From positions 18,948,001-19,012,000 of the forward strand of contig NC_073355.2 of assembly GCF_027580225.2 (NCBI RefSeq): a stretch of DNA of 64,000 bases, in the 5' to 3' direction. Position 1 is the stretch's first letter. Every line of letters starts with the position of its first letter. The DNA comes from Misgurnus anguillicaudatus. Its lineage: Eukaryota; Chordata; Actinopteri; Cypriniformes; Cobitidae. Below are positions 34,196-46,514 of the stretch, one piece after another. Position numbers and translations under genes: made by a program. The notes beneath the pieces were generated by a model. That model made no database searches. It was not told the DNA's origin and was given only the letters and a program-made list of their open reading frames with translations.

Positions 34196-35630
34196 TATTA
34201 TCCTTCCCAAATTAATTTTACTCGAAGCCTTACGTCTTTAGTAAGTCAGGTCGTGTGCATGAGGCAATAAACAACATATAGTGATACAGAGACCACCTGT
34301 TGGGCACAGATTTAGTCTGTCTAGCATCAGCTGCACTCCTCTCATTACATACACAAACACACATTCACAGGCAGCCGTCTGCTCTCTCTAGACCTGCTGC
34401 TCTGGTCGGCTGACTGTATCTTACGCTCTATTTGGCACTCAGGTCTGGAGACTGGCTCATTCCCAGGGTCAGTAGTAAACATGCCAGCCCATGTATCCAC
34501 CTACTGGGTCATAGACCTGTTATCTTCTGGTGGGTGGACAGCAGCAGTCGTCCCAGCATTGAAGCTGCTCAATAAGACCTGACAGCTTTTAGTAAAGCCA
34601 TTTTTAGCCAGAATGAGGCAGAGCAGGCACGACCCGGCCCCTTAAGTTAGTTAAACAGGACCTCTTATGTTTAGGTTTTGGCCACTTAACACTGCCGTCC
34701 CCCATCTTCATAAGACAGCATCAGATGGAAATGACTTGTGCCGAATGCTTTTACTCTTCTCCTAAAAGCATTAAATTATCTTGCACTTAATCTGTGGTAA
34801 TGGAGTGAGGTTATTTAACCTAAAATGAACGGTTTGTCATGAATTGGAAAAACCTGGGTTTGAAAGTTTTTACAGTTGCACAGGCCTAATGTAGTTTAAA
34901 CACTTTGAGATTTGGTTGGATAAGTTTAGATAAATGGTTGAAAGGCTGTAAGGATTTAATGATTATAACTTCAAAGCTGGAAAAATGTAGTCTTGAGGAT
35001 TAGGAAGGTAGGATTAAGGCTTTGTCAAGCCTGCCTAATTAGATTTAACTGGTGTTAATGTTCTTAAGCACATATAAAGAAGTCTTACACAGTCAGTAAA
35101 GGTTGGTCGACTCTTATGTATGTGAGATTTCTAAGCTTGTACAGTGAGCGTGGGAAAAGGCTGTATTACCACAGGTTACAGAAATCCTGATTTCCCATGA
35201 GAGGGATCACAGAGGAGCAGGTTAACTCTCGCCACATTTGGGCCATTTGCAACAACTGCTGTAAGCATATGGGACCATTAAATAAATGAACAGTACTCAA
35301 ATGAACTGTAAAAAGGGTTCAATCTTCTCTGATAGTCATCACAACTATGATTACTCATTGCTCAGAAGGGCAAAATGAATTCATTTTTTCCTGTGACTGA
35401 TGCGCAATTCAGTTATGATGTTTCAGTTTTTCCCCTATTTTCTTTCTGTTGTAGATCACTGAAATGTACATCTGTAGGTCAGCTGGTGAGCTTTTCATGT
35501 GCTGCATATAAAACTCTTATTTTACCACAAATATTTGAAGAAAAACATCAGGGATGTCATGTGAAGAGACCACATATAGGTTTGGATGGGAAAACGACAA
35601 AGCTGTTAAGGTGTTAGAAAGACCAGCATA
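34196..35630. other. Gene-free stretch
   Basis: No supported gene and no recognised transposon ends. The part from 34310 to 34760 is balanced in composition. Confidence 0.5.
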
Positions 35631-35904
35631 CACTGCAAAAAATCTCCCAATGGGGTAAGCAAAAAAAATCTTGAAAATTTTCTTAAACTCTAAATTCAAG
35701 AAAAATTCAAGAAAAAATTGCTTACCCCATTGGCAGATATTTGTTACTTGTTTTATCCACAAAATCACTTATTTAGACTTGTTTTCTTGGGTCGTTTTGC
35801 TCATCAAGAAAATACATCTTAATTTAGGAATTTTTGGATATTTTTACTGAAAACAAGACAAAAATACTAAGTAAAATTTTTCTTGAAAGTCATTTTTTGC
35901 AGTG
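35631..35904. mobile_element. CACTGCAAAAA MITE
   Basis: CACTGCAAAAAATCTCCCAA at the left and CATTTTTTGCAGTG at the right, with TA on both sides. The internal GGGGTAAGCAAAAA/TTGCTTACCCC inverted block matches the copies at 2166 and 32741. The left arm is shortened. Confidence 0.87.
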
Positions 35905-35964
35905 TACCATGTCTTGGATAGTGGTGTACAAATATTAACCAACTTTACCAGTAAGATCATGCTG

Positions 35965-36525
35965 GAGTGCGTTTCCCAAACAATGACGTAACTTGTTGCT
36001 GAACGACCATAGTACGATGCATCGTTGGAGAAACGAACTACCTTGTCACCACTGTTTCCCGAAAGCATAGTAACTTTGTCGCACATTCGTCGTTTTAACC
36101 ATGTAAGTTTAATCAAATTAATTGATGATGTCACGTGGGAGGTGAAGTACTAATTAATCTGTGCAAATCGATTTAATGTCAGATTATTGCTGTAAATAAC
36201 ATATATTGCATCGGAAGACTGATTTTGTTAAAGACATAAAATAAAATTGTAATATATTTAGAATGATGCATATAGACTGTACTACATGTTTTTTGCTTAT
36301 TTTGTTCAAAAGCACGATCAATGTAAGTCTACACGATAATAACAAGGAATGATGCTTCTAACGACAGGTGAAGAGCTGTCGTTCCAATGACACAAGTTAG
36401 CTTTGCAGTTTGCAAATGTTCATTTGAACAATGGTTTCGGGAAACACCAAATCGTTGAACGATGTTAGTAACGATGGAAACTTATGATGTTCATTGGCTA
36501 ACGATGCTTTTGGGAAACGCACCCC
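35965..36525. mobile_element. GTGCGTTTCCCAAA TIR element
   Basis: GTGCGTTTCCCAAACAATGA at the left and GCTTTTGGGAAACGCACCCC at the right. CATCGTT/AACGATG motifs and a second TTTCCCGAAAGCATAGTAAC block give it a repetitive inverted layout. Non-coding. Confidence 0.8.
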
Positions 36526-38489
36526 TGGTTGACCGCCTGTATGGCTATATCGGACCACCAACACACACCACCAGTAACCAGCATAAACTAGCCTGGGAGT
36601 TCATACTGGTTTGTTTAGCAGTGTAGACGGTGATTTAATGTCTGTCTGGAGCCCTTCATACGAGTATCAGCCAGAACGCTGATCATAAAACTGTTGGCCT
36701 GGAATGTGGCTGGAAAGTAAAACATACAAAATGAGTGCCCGTAACTCTGAATCATCTTTGTCTATGTCCTAGTCATCGTTTTTTGGTCCCATTGAAATTT
36801 CAAAGGGTTAATGTGATGTGTCCCGAAAGCCTGATCTTGTCTGCGTTATGGCCACAACAAGAGTCCTTGTCCAGGAGCCAGTGAAGATGCTCAAGGCAAG
36901 GGTGATAAGAATCTGGTAATACTGACAGAAGTTATGGCTCAATGCCAAACACATGCCCTTTAATCCTCAAGAACATGTTTACTAGCCAAGCACCACCTGT
37001 TGGTTTTACCATGCACCCACATTCCTTGCGGTCCTCGGGTTGGTGAGATCACTTGATCTAACGATGAGTTATGAGACCTTATTTAAGATCTCTCAACCTC
37101 AAATAAACCGCTTCAAACACCTCCTGTCCCAACTGGGGTAACCACACGGTCCTCGTGGTACTTCATAGCACACAAACCCAGTATTAATAACCCCTGATTC
37201 CATTCATCCCGGGCGGCAGCGGCCACACTTTCTTCATGCCTCTTTCCCACAACCCCCGGGCACCTCAGAGGAAGTCATCCATGCCTAAATGTGCCTCCTT
37301 AATCAAAGGCTGAATGTAGAAGTTGTCCTGGAGGTTGGCTGCCGTGATTGCAGCATTAGCAAAGCACATGCTCGCCTTTCAGGACCCAACAATGAGCACT
37401 ATTGTGTTGCTCCAGATATGTCCATTCTAATTTTGAACGGGGCTCCAACAGAGAGACAATGCAAGAAGTTTGGCTTGAGTCCTGAGGAGACGTCCTAATG
37501 ATCACAGGAGAGGATGGTCCATGTGTTTGGAAATAAACTCAAAGACGCTGTGTTATATTGTGGATATAGTTAAGGCTGCAAGGCACAGACCCTCCAGCCT
37601 TGACTATATTCAATAATATCTCTGTTTATAATGGTCAGCTGATCTACACACCTGATCAACTGACAAAACCTACATTGAGATACAAATGTGAACTCTTGAG
37701 GTGCACATGTGTACGTTTTAAAATGGTACCACCCCAGTAACAGCTATAGGAACCGTTTTTACAGTGTGTGTAGTTAGATTTTATGATATATATGGAATGT
37801 ATGAAATATGATAAACAAGCTCCCACACTGATACTCATGAAACTTTCCACACAGAATGTTTTTCTTCGTGTTAAGACTGATTGTTTTTTAAATTAGCATG
37901 ACTCCGGTATGGCAGTTGTTGATGTTATTGTGTTTGAGAAAACTTGATTTGCTTTTCATCATTTGTAAACTCGCTCTGTTTGTTTTACACTGTCAAATGC
38001 GGTTTGTATAATCATGTTATTTTGACAGTCAGAGCCTATAGACTGTTTGCGCAGATCTGAGGTCTGATAAATGCTAGGCCGCTCTCTGACCTCACATTTT
38101 CATTTTCAATCTTAATTTCTAAAGGAAACAAGACAAAGCTCATTCATTGTTTTGATAGCCAGTTCAACACATGTATGAGTGCAAACAAGTTCAGATGGAT
38201 GCTGGAGCTATTTATAAATGTTACCTGAGAACTAATGAAATGTTTTGTATATGAAGAACTCTGATGCAAAACACCTTGGGTGCGTCTGACATGTTTTCTT
38301 GTAAATTACTATTTGGATAAATTCTGCCAACAAAGCATTGTTTCTTTTTGAAGTGAAAGTATTTGATGAACGTATAATACGTCCGTATAGAAGATCTGTA
38401 AAGTCACAATGATTAAAGTCTCAAACCCAAAGAAATATTCTTTCTAAAGGTAAAGTCTTATCCATGCCTTCCTAAAACGCGATTGTGGC
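36526..38489. other. Gene-free stretch
   Basis: No gene supported. A fragment near 37690-37770 (GGTGCACATGTGTACGTTTT) belongs to the family of 57601-57818. The rest, notably 36800-37560, is repeat-free and balanced. Confidence 0.45.
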
Positions 38490-38628
38490 TAGAAGGGATA
38501 CAGCTACAGCCAAAATCTTGTGAAATCTCGCCTGATGAGTTCTGTTTTCATTCTAATCCTACTCCCAAACCTGATCCTAAACCCAACATCTTGCGAGATG
38601 TGGCCGTAGCTGAACCCCTATTGAAACA
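38490..38628. mobile_element. Short palindromic element
   Basis: AAGGGATACAGCTACAGCCA with AAATCTTGTGAAATCT is answered by ATCTTGCGAGATGTGGCCGT and AGCTGAACCCCTA. The arms are about 37 bases and imperfect. The middle has CCTAATCC/AAACCTGATCC runs like the core of the GATCTCAYG group. Confidence 0.6.
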
Positions 38629-38883
38629 CACCCCTACATATCTACATCATTGTGAAAAAAGATTTGCATAGCACCGCCCAAATGTATAAACAAAAAAACC
38701 CTTAAAAACAAACTTGCGTAACTTGGTGTGTTTTGGTAAGGGGCGTAAAATTTCCTTCACACACTTAAGGTGTTCGGTCAATCACAATGCACTGGACAGA
38801 TTTTTATATTGCAGATAATGCAGACATTGCATTACACCAAATACACAAAATAATGTTCTTTTAAGCATTGTCAATCAAAATGC

Positions 38884-39324
38884 TGGATTCACACCAAACA
38901 CGGTAGAGGCGGCAAAAACACGGTATTCCCACATAGTTGGACCCTTGAACATTTTTAGTTTACTCGCTTCATTCGCACATAAAACCCGTGCGTGAAATTC
39001 TAGTCATTCAAAACATTCACGCGGAAATTTGCTTCATGGAAGGGGCTTTTGCGACTCCGCTTGCTTCCTGTAATCACGTCGCTACTAGAGCAAGCTCCTG
39101 ATTGGTTAACACGGCGCAGATTTTTTAACTGGTGCGTTTCCGGCAGCAACGCTCAATTCGCGTCAGACATGCAAATGAGGCCAATTCGCATCTACCATGC
39201 CATGCTAAACGCCTCATTCACGCTGCGAGACCTACAAAAGCGCGTAAACACAGCTTTATATTGACTTAACATTGAAATCACTTGCGCTTGACGCCTCTAT
39301 AGCGGAAGATGTGAACGCACCCCT
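38884..39324. mobile_element. GTTCACACCAAACGCGG-type TIR element
   Basis: GGATTCACACCAAACACGGT with AGAGGCG is inverted at the right as ACGCCTCTATAGCGGAAGAT and GTGAACGCACCCC. It is richer in CpG than its flanks. Non-coding. Confidence 0.75.
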
Positions 39325-41180
39325 TTAATATCATTATGTAATTTTTGATGAAGGTAACATTTAGCAGCTTTTGCATCTAAGCTCCTCATATGCAATCATT
39401 GATGAATTAATTTGTAAATAATGTAAATAAATCATTTTGTATTACAAAGAAAATGTAGGTGTTATTTTGAAATCTTGTTAAGCATTCTTAAGGGCCATCC
39501 TAAAAATGAATGGGTTTTTTTCAGACAAAAACATCCTGTTCCACCCACAACCATAGATCTATTCTTTATTTACTACCAACTTTATTGTAAGGGTAGCAAC
39601 CATAAAACGACTGAAGAAAGACAGACATGTTTTCCTTTGCGAGTTAGATCTTGGAAACATGCACCTCATGTGCAACCCATGTATTCAGGTTGACGTCTGA
39701 CATAAGACAGATGTTTGATAAGAAGTTTTATAATTGGAGTATATCATTTTTTTTGTTGTTGTTTTTCTTGGTCCTTCTCCCGTTAGAATAACTCATAAGC
39801 AATGATCTTGGATCTGTATCCGTGATTTGAACTGACACTTCACTGGCTCTGATTCCCAGCTGCCTTACATAATTTTTCCTATTTATGCATGAGCCTGGTA
39901 AGATCGCGTTGTTATCTCGTGTTTATATAAGCTCTCTTTGTGGACAGCTTTAAAAATTAATTTATAATTAACATTACTGCTGCATAATTGCTTGTGGGAA
40001 GAACAAAGCTGTTTACAACATGGCCTGGATTTAGATATTTAGTTCTCTTCTCATAACACTTTTTATTGTGGTTGTTTACAGTGTGTCATGGTAGAGATGT
40101 TAATGGAGAGGATCTCGGCTTTAAGAGGGCGTACAAAGATCTTTTCTTTACGCTGTATGTGATTAGCTCCAGCGTCAGCCTGTTTAAGAGGCCTCCTCCT
40201 ATTTAGAATGAAGGCGGCTTTTAGGGGGCTTTACACAAGGGCGATGGAGTGGTGCTCGTCCTTTCTCTTATTTCGGTGGGGAGGCTATTTTGATTTAAAT
40301 GAAGGCTATCTATCAGGGTTTGAGAAGGATCCATTCAGGCCAGAAGAAAAGAGATGCTGTCAACAAACCTGTCGGTGAGCTGCACGGGCACGCATGCACA
40401 ACAGATGTGTCAAAGAAAGACCGGCTTGCCGCTACGAACTTTGAAGAAGCTTTCTTTCTTTCTCTTAAAGCAGCTTTATATTAGGTTCATTTCCAGGCAG
40501 ACGGATAGAGAACTTCTGAATTTTAGGCCTGTGGTCGGCGCACCCAATTCAACCGCAGTGACTAATTTTCCCCTCGCGCTTAAGCAGCAAACTGGCACCA
40601 ACAGTTTTTATGCACCAATAAAGCTGGATAGGGAATTGACGCCATTCTCAGCTAAACTGTTCACGTGTCTGATTTCATTAGACCATCAGCTGAAATGAAG
40701 GAATACAGCACAATGCACATAGTAACCAAAAACATCTGTGTATTCTTTACAGTGCAATTAAAATACTACTATTGTAACTGTTTATTGATTTTGTTTTGTT
40801 TTCTGTTGGATGTACTGTAGTTCATTTAAACTCTCTTCTATTCATATAGCACTTTCCACATTGTGCATTGTTTCAAAGCAACTTGAAATGCACTTTTAAA
40901 ACTATATGTGCTACGAAATGGTCTTTACAATGATGTCATAGAAGAACTATTTTTGGTTCCCAATAAACCATTTCGTCTACATTTATAATGTTGTAGTGGG
41001 CAGTGCTTTAACACGTTTCCAACAACCAGAGTTTGATTCCTGGCTTAATGTCATTTGATGGTCCTGTACCCCTCTCTCTACCCTCTACCTAAAGTAAGAA
41101 ACAATGCATAGGCAGTGAGGTGCTTATTTTGTGATAACAACCAAGTTCCTGTATGTTATCCCGCTAATTACGTGGCTATT
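39325..41180. other. Gene-free stretch
   Basis: No gene supported. A fragment near 40920-40985 belongs to the MITE family of 31938. The part from 40080 to 40700 is balanced and repeat-free. Confidence 0.45.
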
Positions 41181-41565
41181 AAAGGTGCAGTGTGTACATT
41201 TTAGCGGCATCTAGTGGTGAGGTTGCGAATTGCAACCAACGGCGTAGTCTACTGCTCATCCCTTGCTTTTGAAACACATAGAGAAGCTACAGCAGCTGTC
41301 ATCGTACAAACATGTCATTGTCGGAAACAACTTAGTAAAAAAAAGTGTCCGTTAAGGGCTTCTGTAGAAAAATGGCGGCACAAAATGGCGACTTCCATGT
41401 AAGGGGACCCTCTTTGTATGTAGATAAAAAGGTCTCTTTCTAAGGTAATAAACACGTAACGGTTCATTATGAAAGGTCTTTGTACACCCCTGATCATATA
41501 GTTTTGTATATTATTTTGCATTTCTGTCAAGAGATCCTTCTAAAAATTACACACTGCACCTTTAA
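41181..41565. mobile_element. AAAGGTGCAGTGTGTA family element, inverted copy
   Basis: The same element as 33607-33991 in the opposite orientation: the CATCTAGTGGTGAGGTTGCG block is now near the left end and CAAGAGATCCTTCTAAAA near the right. Full length, 385 bases in both copies. Confidence 0.88.
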
Positions 41566-41764
41566 AATCATGAGTAAAGTAAGAAACATTAAATATTGAC
41601 TTGAAATATTTTATTAGCCAATTTTTTTTTACAAATGCAGATGTTTCCTGAGGAAAACCCACGAGGAAGACACGATGTACAAATGTCATGAACACAATTT
41701 TTGGTTTAAATATAATGCATACACGTTATTAAAAGATAAATTTATATGAATTTTTTGTGTAATA

Positions 41765-42850
41765 TTATAAAACGGTTAGTTCCAATCCTTGATTCTGATT
41801 GGTCAATATGTGTGCTTTATTCACAATAAAACACTGCTAAGACCGCTTCACCCAACGGTTCTATTTAATATCACTGCGCCCTTAGCAACACCCTTAGCAA
41901 CACATAAACATATAATGAGACAAAGTCTGAGAACAGTTTGTTGTTTTTATTTGAGCTTTCATGTTGTTGTTCGCAGTCAGGGACTATTTTTTCTAGCTTC
42001 GCGTCGTGCCTAACAACGCCCTTCAGCCGTTACTTATTCACGATACAGCACAGCCTCTCGTACCTTATTGCTTACTTAAACTGTACCTGTCAAAATTATT
42101 TGTAGCATCCAGGTTACCGTGTATTATTATTTATAAGCGGTTGATATCTTGGAATAACATATTTTGGATTGTCGCGACTGGCCAATCAGAATCAAGCATT
42201 TTAGTGCAGACTGATCTCACGGAACGTTGTGTTATAGTCATGAAAAATTTGATTAATTTATTCGTGTCCAATGCACAAAATTCTGCTTTTTTTCGTGCCT
42301 TGAGCACGAATGTCTTTTTCTTGTCACTTGCGCGAATTTCTATAAAAAGTTTTTGTGGCCGTGGCACGACTTTCGCTTTCGTGTCATTTTATGTATTATT
42401 TTCTCATTGTTTTTTCCTATTTTCTTACCATTGTCGCTTGGGGTTGGGGTTAGAATTACTTTCTGTTACATTTTTATAAATCCAAACCCCAACTCTAAGC
42501 CCAACTCCAGGTGAGAAAAGTTTTAAAAGTGGAAGAAAAACATGTAGAAACCAATACATAGAAGTACATCCTAATCCAAACCCAAATCTAACGACAATGA
42601 TTTAAAAATAGGAAAAAATGAGAAAATAATACGTAACGTGACATGAAAAAAAACTCGTGCCATGGACACGAAAAACAATTTATAGAAATTCGTGCTGAGT
42701 CACACGGAAAAGACATTTGTGCTCAAGGCATGAAAAAAGCTGAATTTCGTGCCATGGACACAAATAAATGAATTAAATATTTTGTGACTTTAACACGACT
42801 TTCCGTAAGATCATGTTGTTTTAGAGTGCCGTGTAATAATAATTATGTTA
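41765..42850. mobile_element. TIR element with GATTCTGATTGG ends, disrupted
   Basis: CCTTGATTCTGATTGGTCAA near 41788 is inverted at about 42182 (CCAATCAGAATCAAGCATTT). The internal CGCCCTTAGCAACACCCTTA block is recognisable from fish repeats. The outermost right end continues after the nested element at 42209-42814 (TTTTAGAGTGCCGTGTAATA). Confidence 0.7.
42209..42814. mobile_element. GATCTCAYG hairpin element, copy 3
   Basis: GACTGATCTCACGGAACGTT at the left and AACACGACTTTCCGTAAGAT at the right. The core is CATTGTCGCTTGGGGTTGGG, inverted further right. At 606 bases it is the longest of the group. Confidence 0.85.
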
Positions 42851-43940
42851 AACAAAAACTTGGATAAGATTGTGGAATTTGCAAGAGACAACTTCTCACT
42901 TTGAGCACACGAATGCGTGTGTCATTTATTTTAAAGGTAAACAACAGAAGGAACTCCAAAAGGCGCGCGTCATGCGTCATCACGCATTCTAAACATTTAA
43001 AGGGAACGTGAACAGTTATACAGAAACACAGTATACAGAACTACTGTTAATAACAAAGGTGAATTATGTATTTCACATTCACTACAAGATATTAATATGT
43101 AAATAAATATAATTAGAATTCAGTATTTCGCATAGTTTTTCCATTAGAACCTGCATGAATCTAATCCTCCATTAACAAGCATCTTATTCTCAGTACTAAA
43201 TATAACTGAAAAGCACCAATGGCTCCCTGCCACTGCTGGAATGTTTCACTCTTCAATTGCCCACCACAGTGACAAGCGGCACCTATGAGAGTCTCTGCTT
43301 TTTGTATGACAAACAACCACCAAGATAAGATCTATGGCTCATCTCCTGGTGTGCTGCTCAGAGTGACGGAGAAACAGTGAAAAGGATGACTGATAGGGTT
43401 TGCATCCAGCTCAAGGCTGAACAAAAGAGGCTTGGCTTGGAGAGCCCGAGGCAAGCCATCTGCCAGAGTCAGTGAGAGCTGCTATTGTCCAGGCTAGTGG
43501 AATGTTAAGGCAGAATGAAGAGGGTCTGCATGGGTGATTCCTACAGGGACGTCAGTATGAGCAACAGGGGTCAGGCCCTTTCCATACAGCAGATGTGTCC
43601 TCCATATCTGCATCCTGGGTTCCTCAATGTGTACCCAGCACATGTATGCTTCCTTTTCTTCTGCTTCGTTATGGCATTGCTCCCAAGATTTATCATTAAC
43701 ACAAGGAATGTGGATTAGTTTTCTGGTTCACTGTGAAATAGACCTCTAATATCGTAGATCAAAGCTAGCCGTCTTAAAGTCATAAGTCATTTTTAAGATT
43801 TATTTTGGAGATTTTGGTACTTTGGTGCTTGGTTTAGAAATAAGAGCACACATTGAATACTTGGTGCCTGCCAAATGTTTCAAATAAACTGTCTCTTAGA
43901 CTGAATGACCCTGCTTTGTAAAATTAGGTGAGTTTTACAG
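42851..43940. other. Gene-free stretch
   Basis: No gene supported. The part from 43190 to 43720 is balanced and repeat-free. Confidence 0.45.
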
Positions 43941-44069
43941 TCCCTGTAGCTCAAAAGCATTGCGTTAGCGGCACAAAAAGGTCATAGGATTGATTCCCAT
44001 GGAACACACATGGTCATAAAAATGTACAGCTTGAATGCACTGTAAGTCGCTTTGCCAAATGCAAAAACC
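43941..44069 (+). mobile_element. tRNA-derived SINE, truncated tail
   Basis: CCTGTAGCTCAAAAGCATTG at the A-box position, GGATTGATTCCC at the B box, body TTGAATGCACTGTAAGTCGC, and a shortened tail TTTGCCAAATGCAAAA. Same family as 19705 and 26752. Confidence 0.85.
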
Positions 44070-44960
44070 TGATGGGTTTTGCGTGCCTGGTGGAAAATTC
44101 TCTTCTAACAAGGAGACAATGTCAAACCCCGGAGTTGTGATTGGATGATGGCGTGCTGCAGTCAAGCAAAGACCCAGTAATGCGTGCATGCTTGCAGTAT
44201 GACCTGTGACCCTCACAGCAGGTGTCAGTGACCAGGCTTTCATGGGAGAGGCGCCTCCTCCAGCCCACAGAGCATGAGGGGCGGGGAGTCGACGGGGGCA
44301 GATGTTGTATGGGGAATGCCCCAAGGGAAAGTGTGTCGCTATAGAGGGCATTCATACAATAGAGAAAGACTCTCACAAAACCACACTACACAAACAGGCC
44401 CGTCTCCATGGCGACAGCAGTGAATGCTTTTGGAGCAAAACCCTGTTGGTCTTTGCAGTCCTACATACTTTTACATGTTAATAGTTTAAACTACACCCTA
44501 CAGTGTGTCAAAATTATTATCTATTATGCGTTCAGTGTTTCAACTGCATGGCTGATTAACAGTGATGGTTTCTTAGTGGGTTGGGTATTAAATTATTCTT
44601 ACGAAATACTAAAATTTCTGGAAACCTTCTTTAGGATTTCTAAGTAGGTATGCCAAAATTGCTGGAGGAGCTGTTTAGGAGCTGAAGTGCCACAATGGGC
44701 TTATTTCATTTATGGCAAACTACAAGTTATTCTGGAAGGAGACAAAGCTCAATTGGTGGTCTACAATAGACAGCTCATCTTGTGAAGTCTCTGGCGCTGC
44801 TTAACACAGGGGGCTTTGGGATTTATTGGTGACAGGCAATTCCATCATTGGATACTTATACCTCCAAAGCTGTTGGGAGCTGCTAGCACAAGATAAGGAT
44901 TTAAAGCACAGCTTGTTGTTAGGGGCTTGTTGTAATGTTGTGGCATGAACATACAGTCTT
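44070..44960. other. Gene-free stretch
   Basis: Includes a GC-balanced repeat-free patch at 44100-44420 with overlapping short frames on the minus strand. None has a recognisable product. Confidence 0.45.
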
Positions 44961-45287
44961 AAGGGGGTCGCACACAGGACGAGAAGTGCCGCGCCACATA
45001 GCGCCACGAATGTACACACACTGGCGGCTCTCCGCTGTGACTCTGGACACTGCTCAAATCCCTGTCGCGCCACTCACAGTTTAACATTAAATAACATCAT
45101 ACAGTATTTGTCTCAAATCATTAGCGATTAACATTGGCTACTAATGTATATTTTGCATTTTGAAGTAGACGCTGTCTGACTAAGCTCGCGCTGTTTTATG
45201 TGCACTTCCGGTGTACAATAATTCCAAGTTGTCCTAGACGCAAAGCGATGCGGCTCTGCGCTTCTCGTCCGGTGTGCGACCCCCTTT
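44961..45287. mobile_element. AAGGGGGTCGCACAC TIR element
   Basis: AAGGGGGTCGCACACAGGAC with GAGAAG at the left, inverted as CTTCTCGTCCGGTGTGCGAC with CCCCTTT at the right. The arms contain CpG-rich GCGCCACATAGCGCC. The 327-base body is non-coding. Confidence 0.87.
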
Positions 45288-45562
45288 ACTCTCATAATCT
45301 CTTTAGTGGGATTTATAGACATTTTAGCAGCAACATGAACGCTGCTTTTGTGGACTAAACGCAACTTCCAGTAGACTTCCACATAGAATCAATAATAACA
45401 AAAGTCCTTTTACATTAGTTTATTTCTGATAACAAGTAAATTACCTTCATTCATATATCACAGGGTTCTTCAAATCTTACCCTGGAGGTCCGGAGCAGAG
45501 TTTAGCGCTAACCCTTATCAAACTTAGCCACCTGTGATTTTCTAGTGATCGTGAAGACCTTT

Positions 45563-46514
45563 GCTGAGTCCCAATTCGCCTACTTATACTATGACCTAAA
45601 AGTATGTACTGTTTTTGTGAGGAAAACGTACATACTTTTGAGTGTGTAGCAAAAGAGTATGCACGTTCTGGGACGTACTTCGATGACGTCATGCAACGTG
45701 AACAAAAACATGGTTGCCTAGTTACGCACACCACGACTGTTAACAATATTTCATTCATTCTTATAACTTATGTCCAGTATAATTTTATTTACTATTCCCA
45801 TCTTTTTTTCTCATCGTTTTTTTCCCAATACATTTTACAATGTGTTCTACCAAGTTGAGGAGTGAAGCAGAGCGTCATTGTAGAACCAAACGCAGGTCGT
45901 TTGTGAGGCAGCTGGTTCTGACATTCATGTGCAATGTATGTAAGGAAAGCTACTTATTTTAAAATCAAAATATTTAAAGTTTAGAGTATAACTATTGTTT
46001 AACGTATTTTATACTTAATTTTATACGTATATAACTCAAAAATACCCAGATGAAAATGACTATAGTAAAAGTGTAGTAACCATGTTTCTTTCGTTGGACT
46101 AATAAAGTTAACATTTGTACAGCCATAGTATAGGTGTGTACGACTTCATGCGGCGCCGCAAGAACCGACAGCCGGATGACGTCAAAGTACCAATCATACG
46201 AAGTCTAATTTTGTCTAGCTCTCGCGGTACTTCGACGTGATCCGGCTGTCAGTTCTTGCGGCGCCGCATGAAGTCGAACAAGCCTTATTACTGCAAAGTC
46301 AGTGTGGTTAAGCTCCTTCCTCCTGCACGCAATGGGTTGTGGGCAATATTAGCCGTTAGAGTGTGCATTGATCTGCACTTCGAATTCTAACCGGAAATAG
46401 TAGACCATCCGTGTATCTTTGGGATACTCATTTCAACATACTACGATTTGGGACCTACTAATTCTAGTTTCGAATTCTATTTAGGATGGATAGTATGCGA
46501 ATTGGGATTCAGCA
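45563..46514. mobile_element. GAGTCCCAATTCGC TIR element
   Basis: GAGTCCCAATTCGCCTACTT at the left is inverted as GCGAATTGGGATTCAGC at the right. Inside the left arm GTATGCACGTTCTGGGACGT is typical of the family. A separate GC-rich palindrome at 46136-46282 sits inside it. Confidence 0.8.
46136..46282. mobile_element. GC-rich near-perfect palindrome
   Basis: Left arm from 46141 (CGACTTCATGCGGCGCCGCA, then AGAACCGACAGCCGGATGAC) is mirrored by the right arm ending at 46275. The arms are about 52 bases with very few mismatches, and the loop about 40 bases. The high identity of the arms suggests a young insertion. A degraded relative is at 63443-63570. Confidence 0.85.

Noticed and set aside
42400..42500. 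Telomere-like GGGTTAG/CTAACCC runs
   Set aside because: They belong to the core of interspersed hairpin elements present several times, not to an interstitial telomere array.
44122..44376. Overlapping minus-strand frames of 84 and 128 codons
   Set aside because: Two different phases open over one balanced stretch, no domain, no splice or promoter support.
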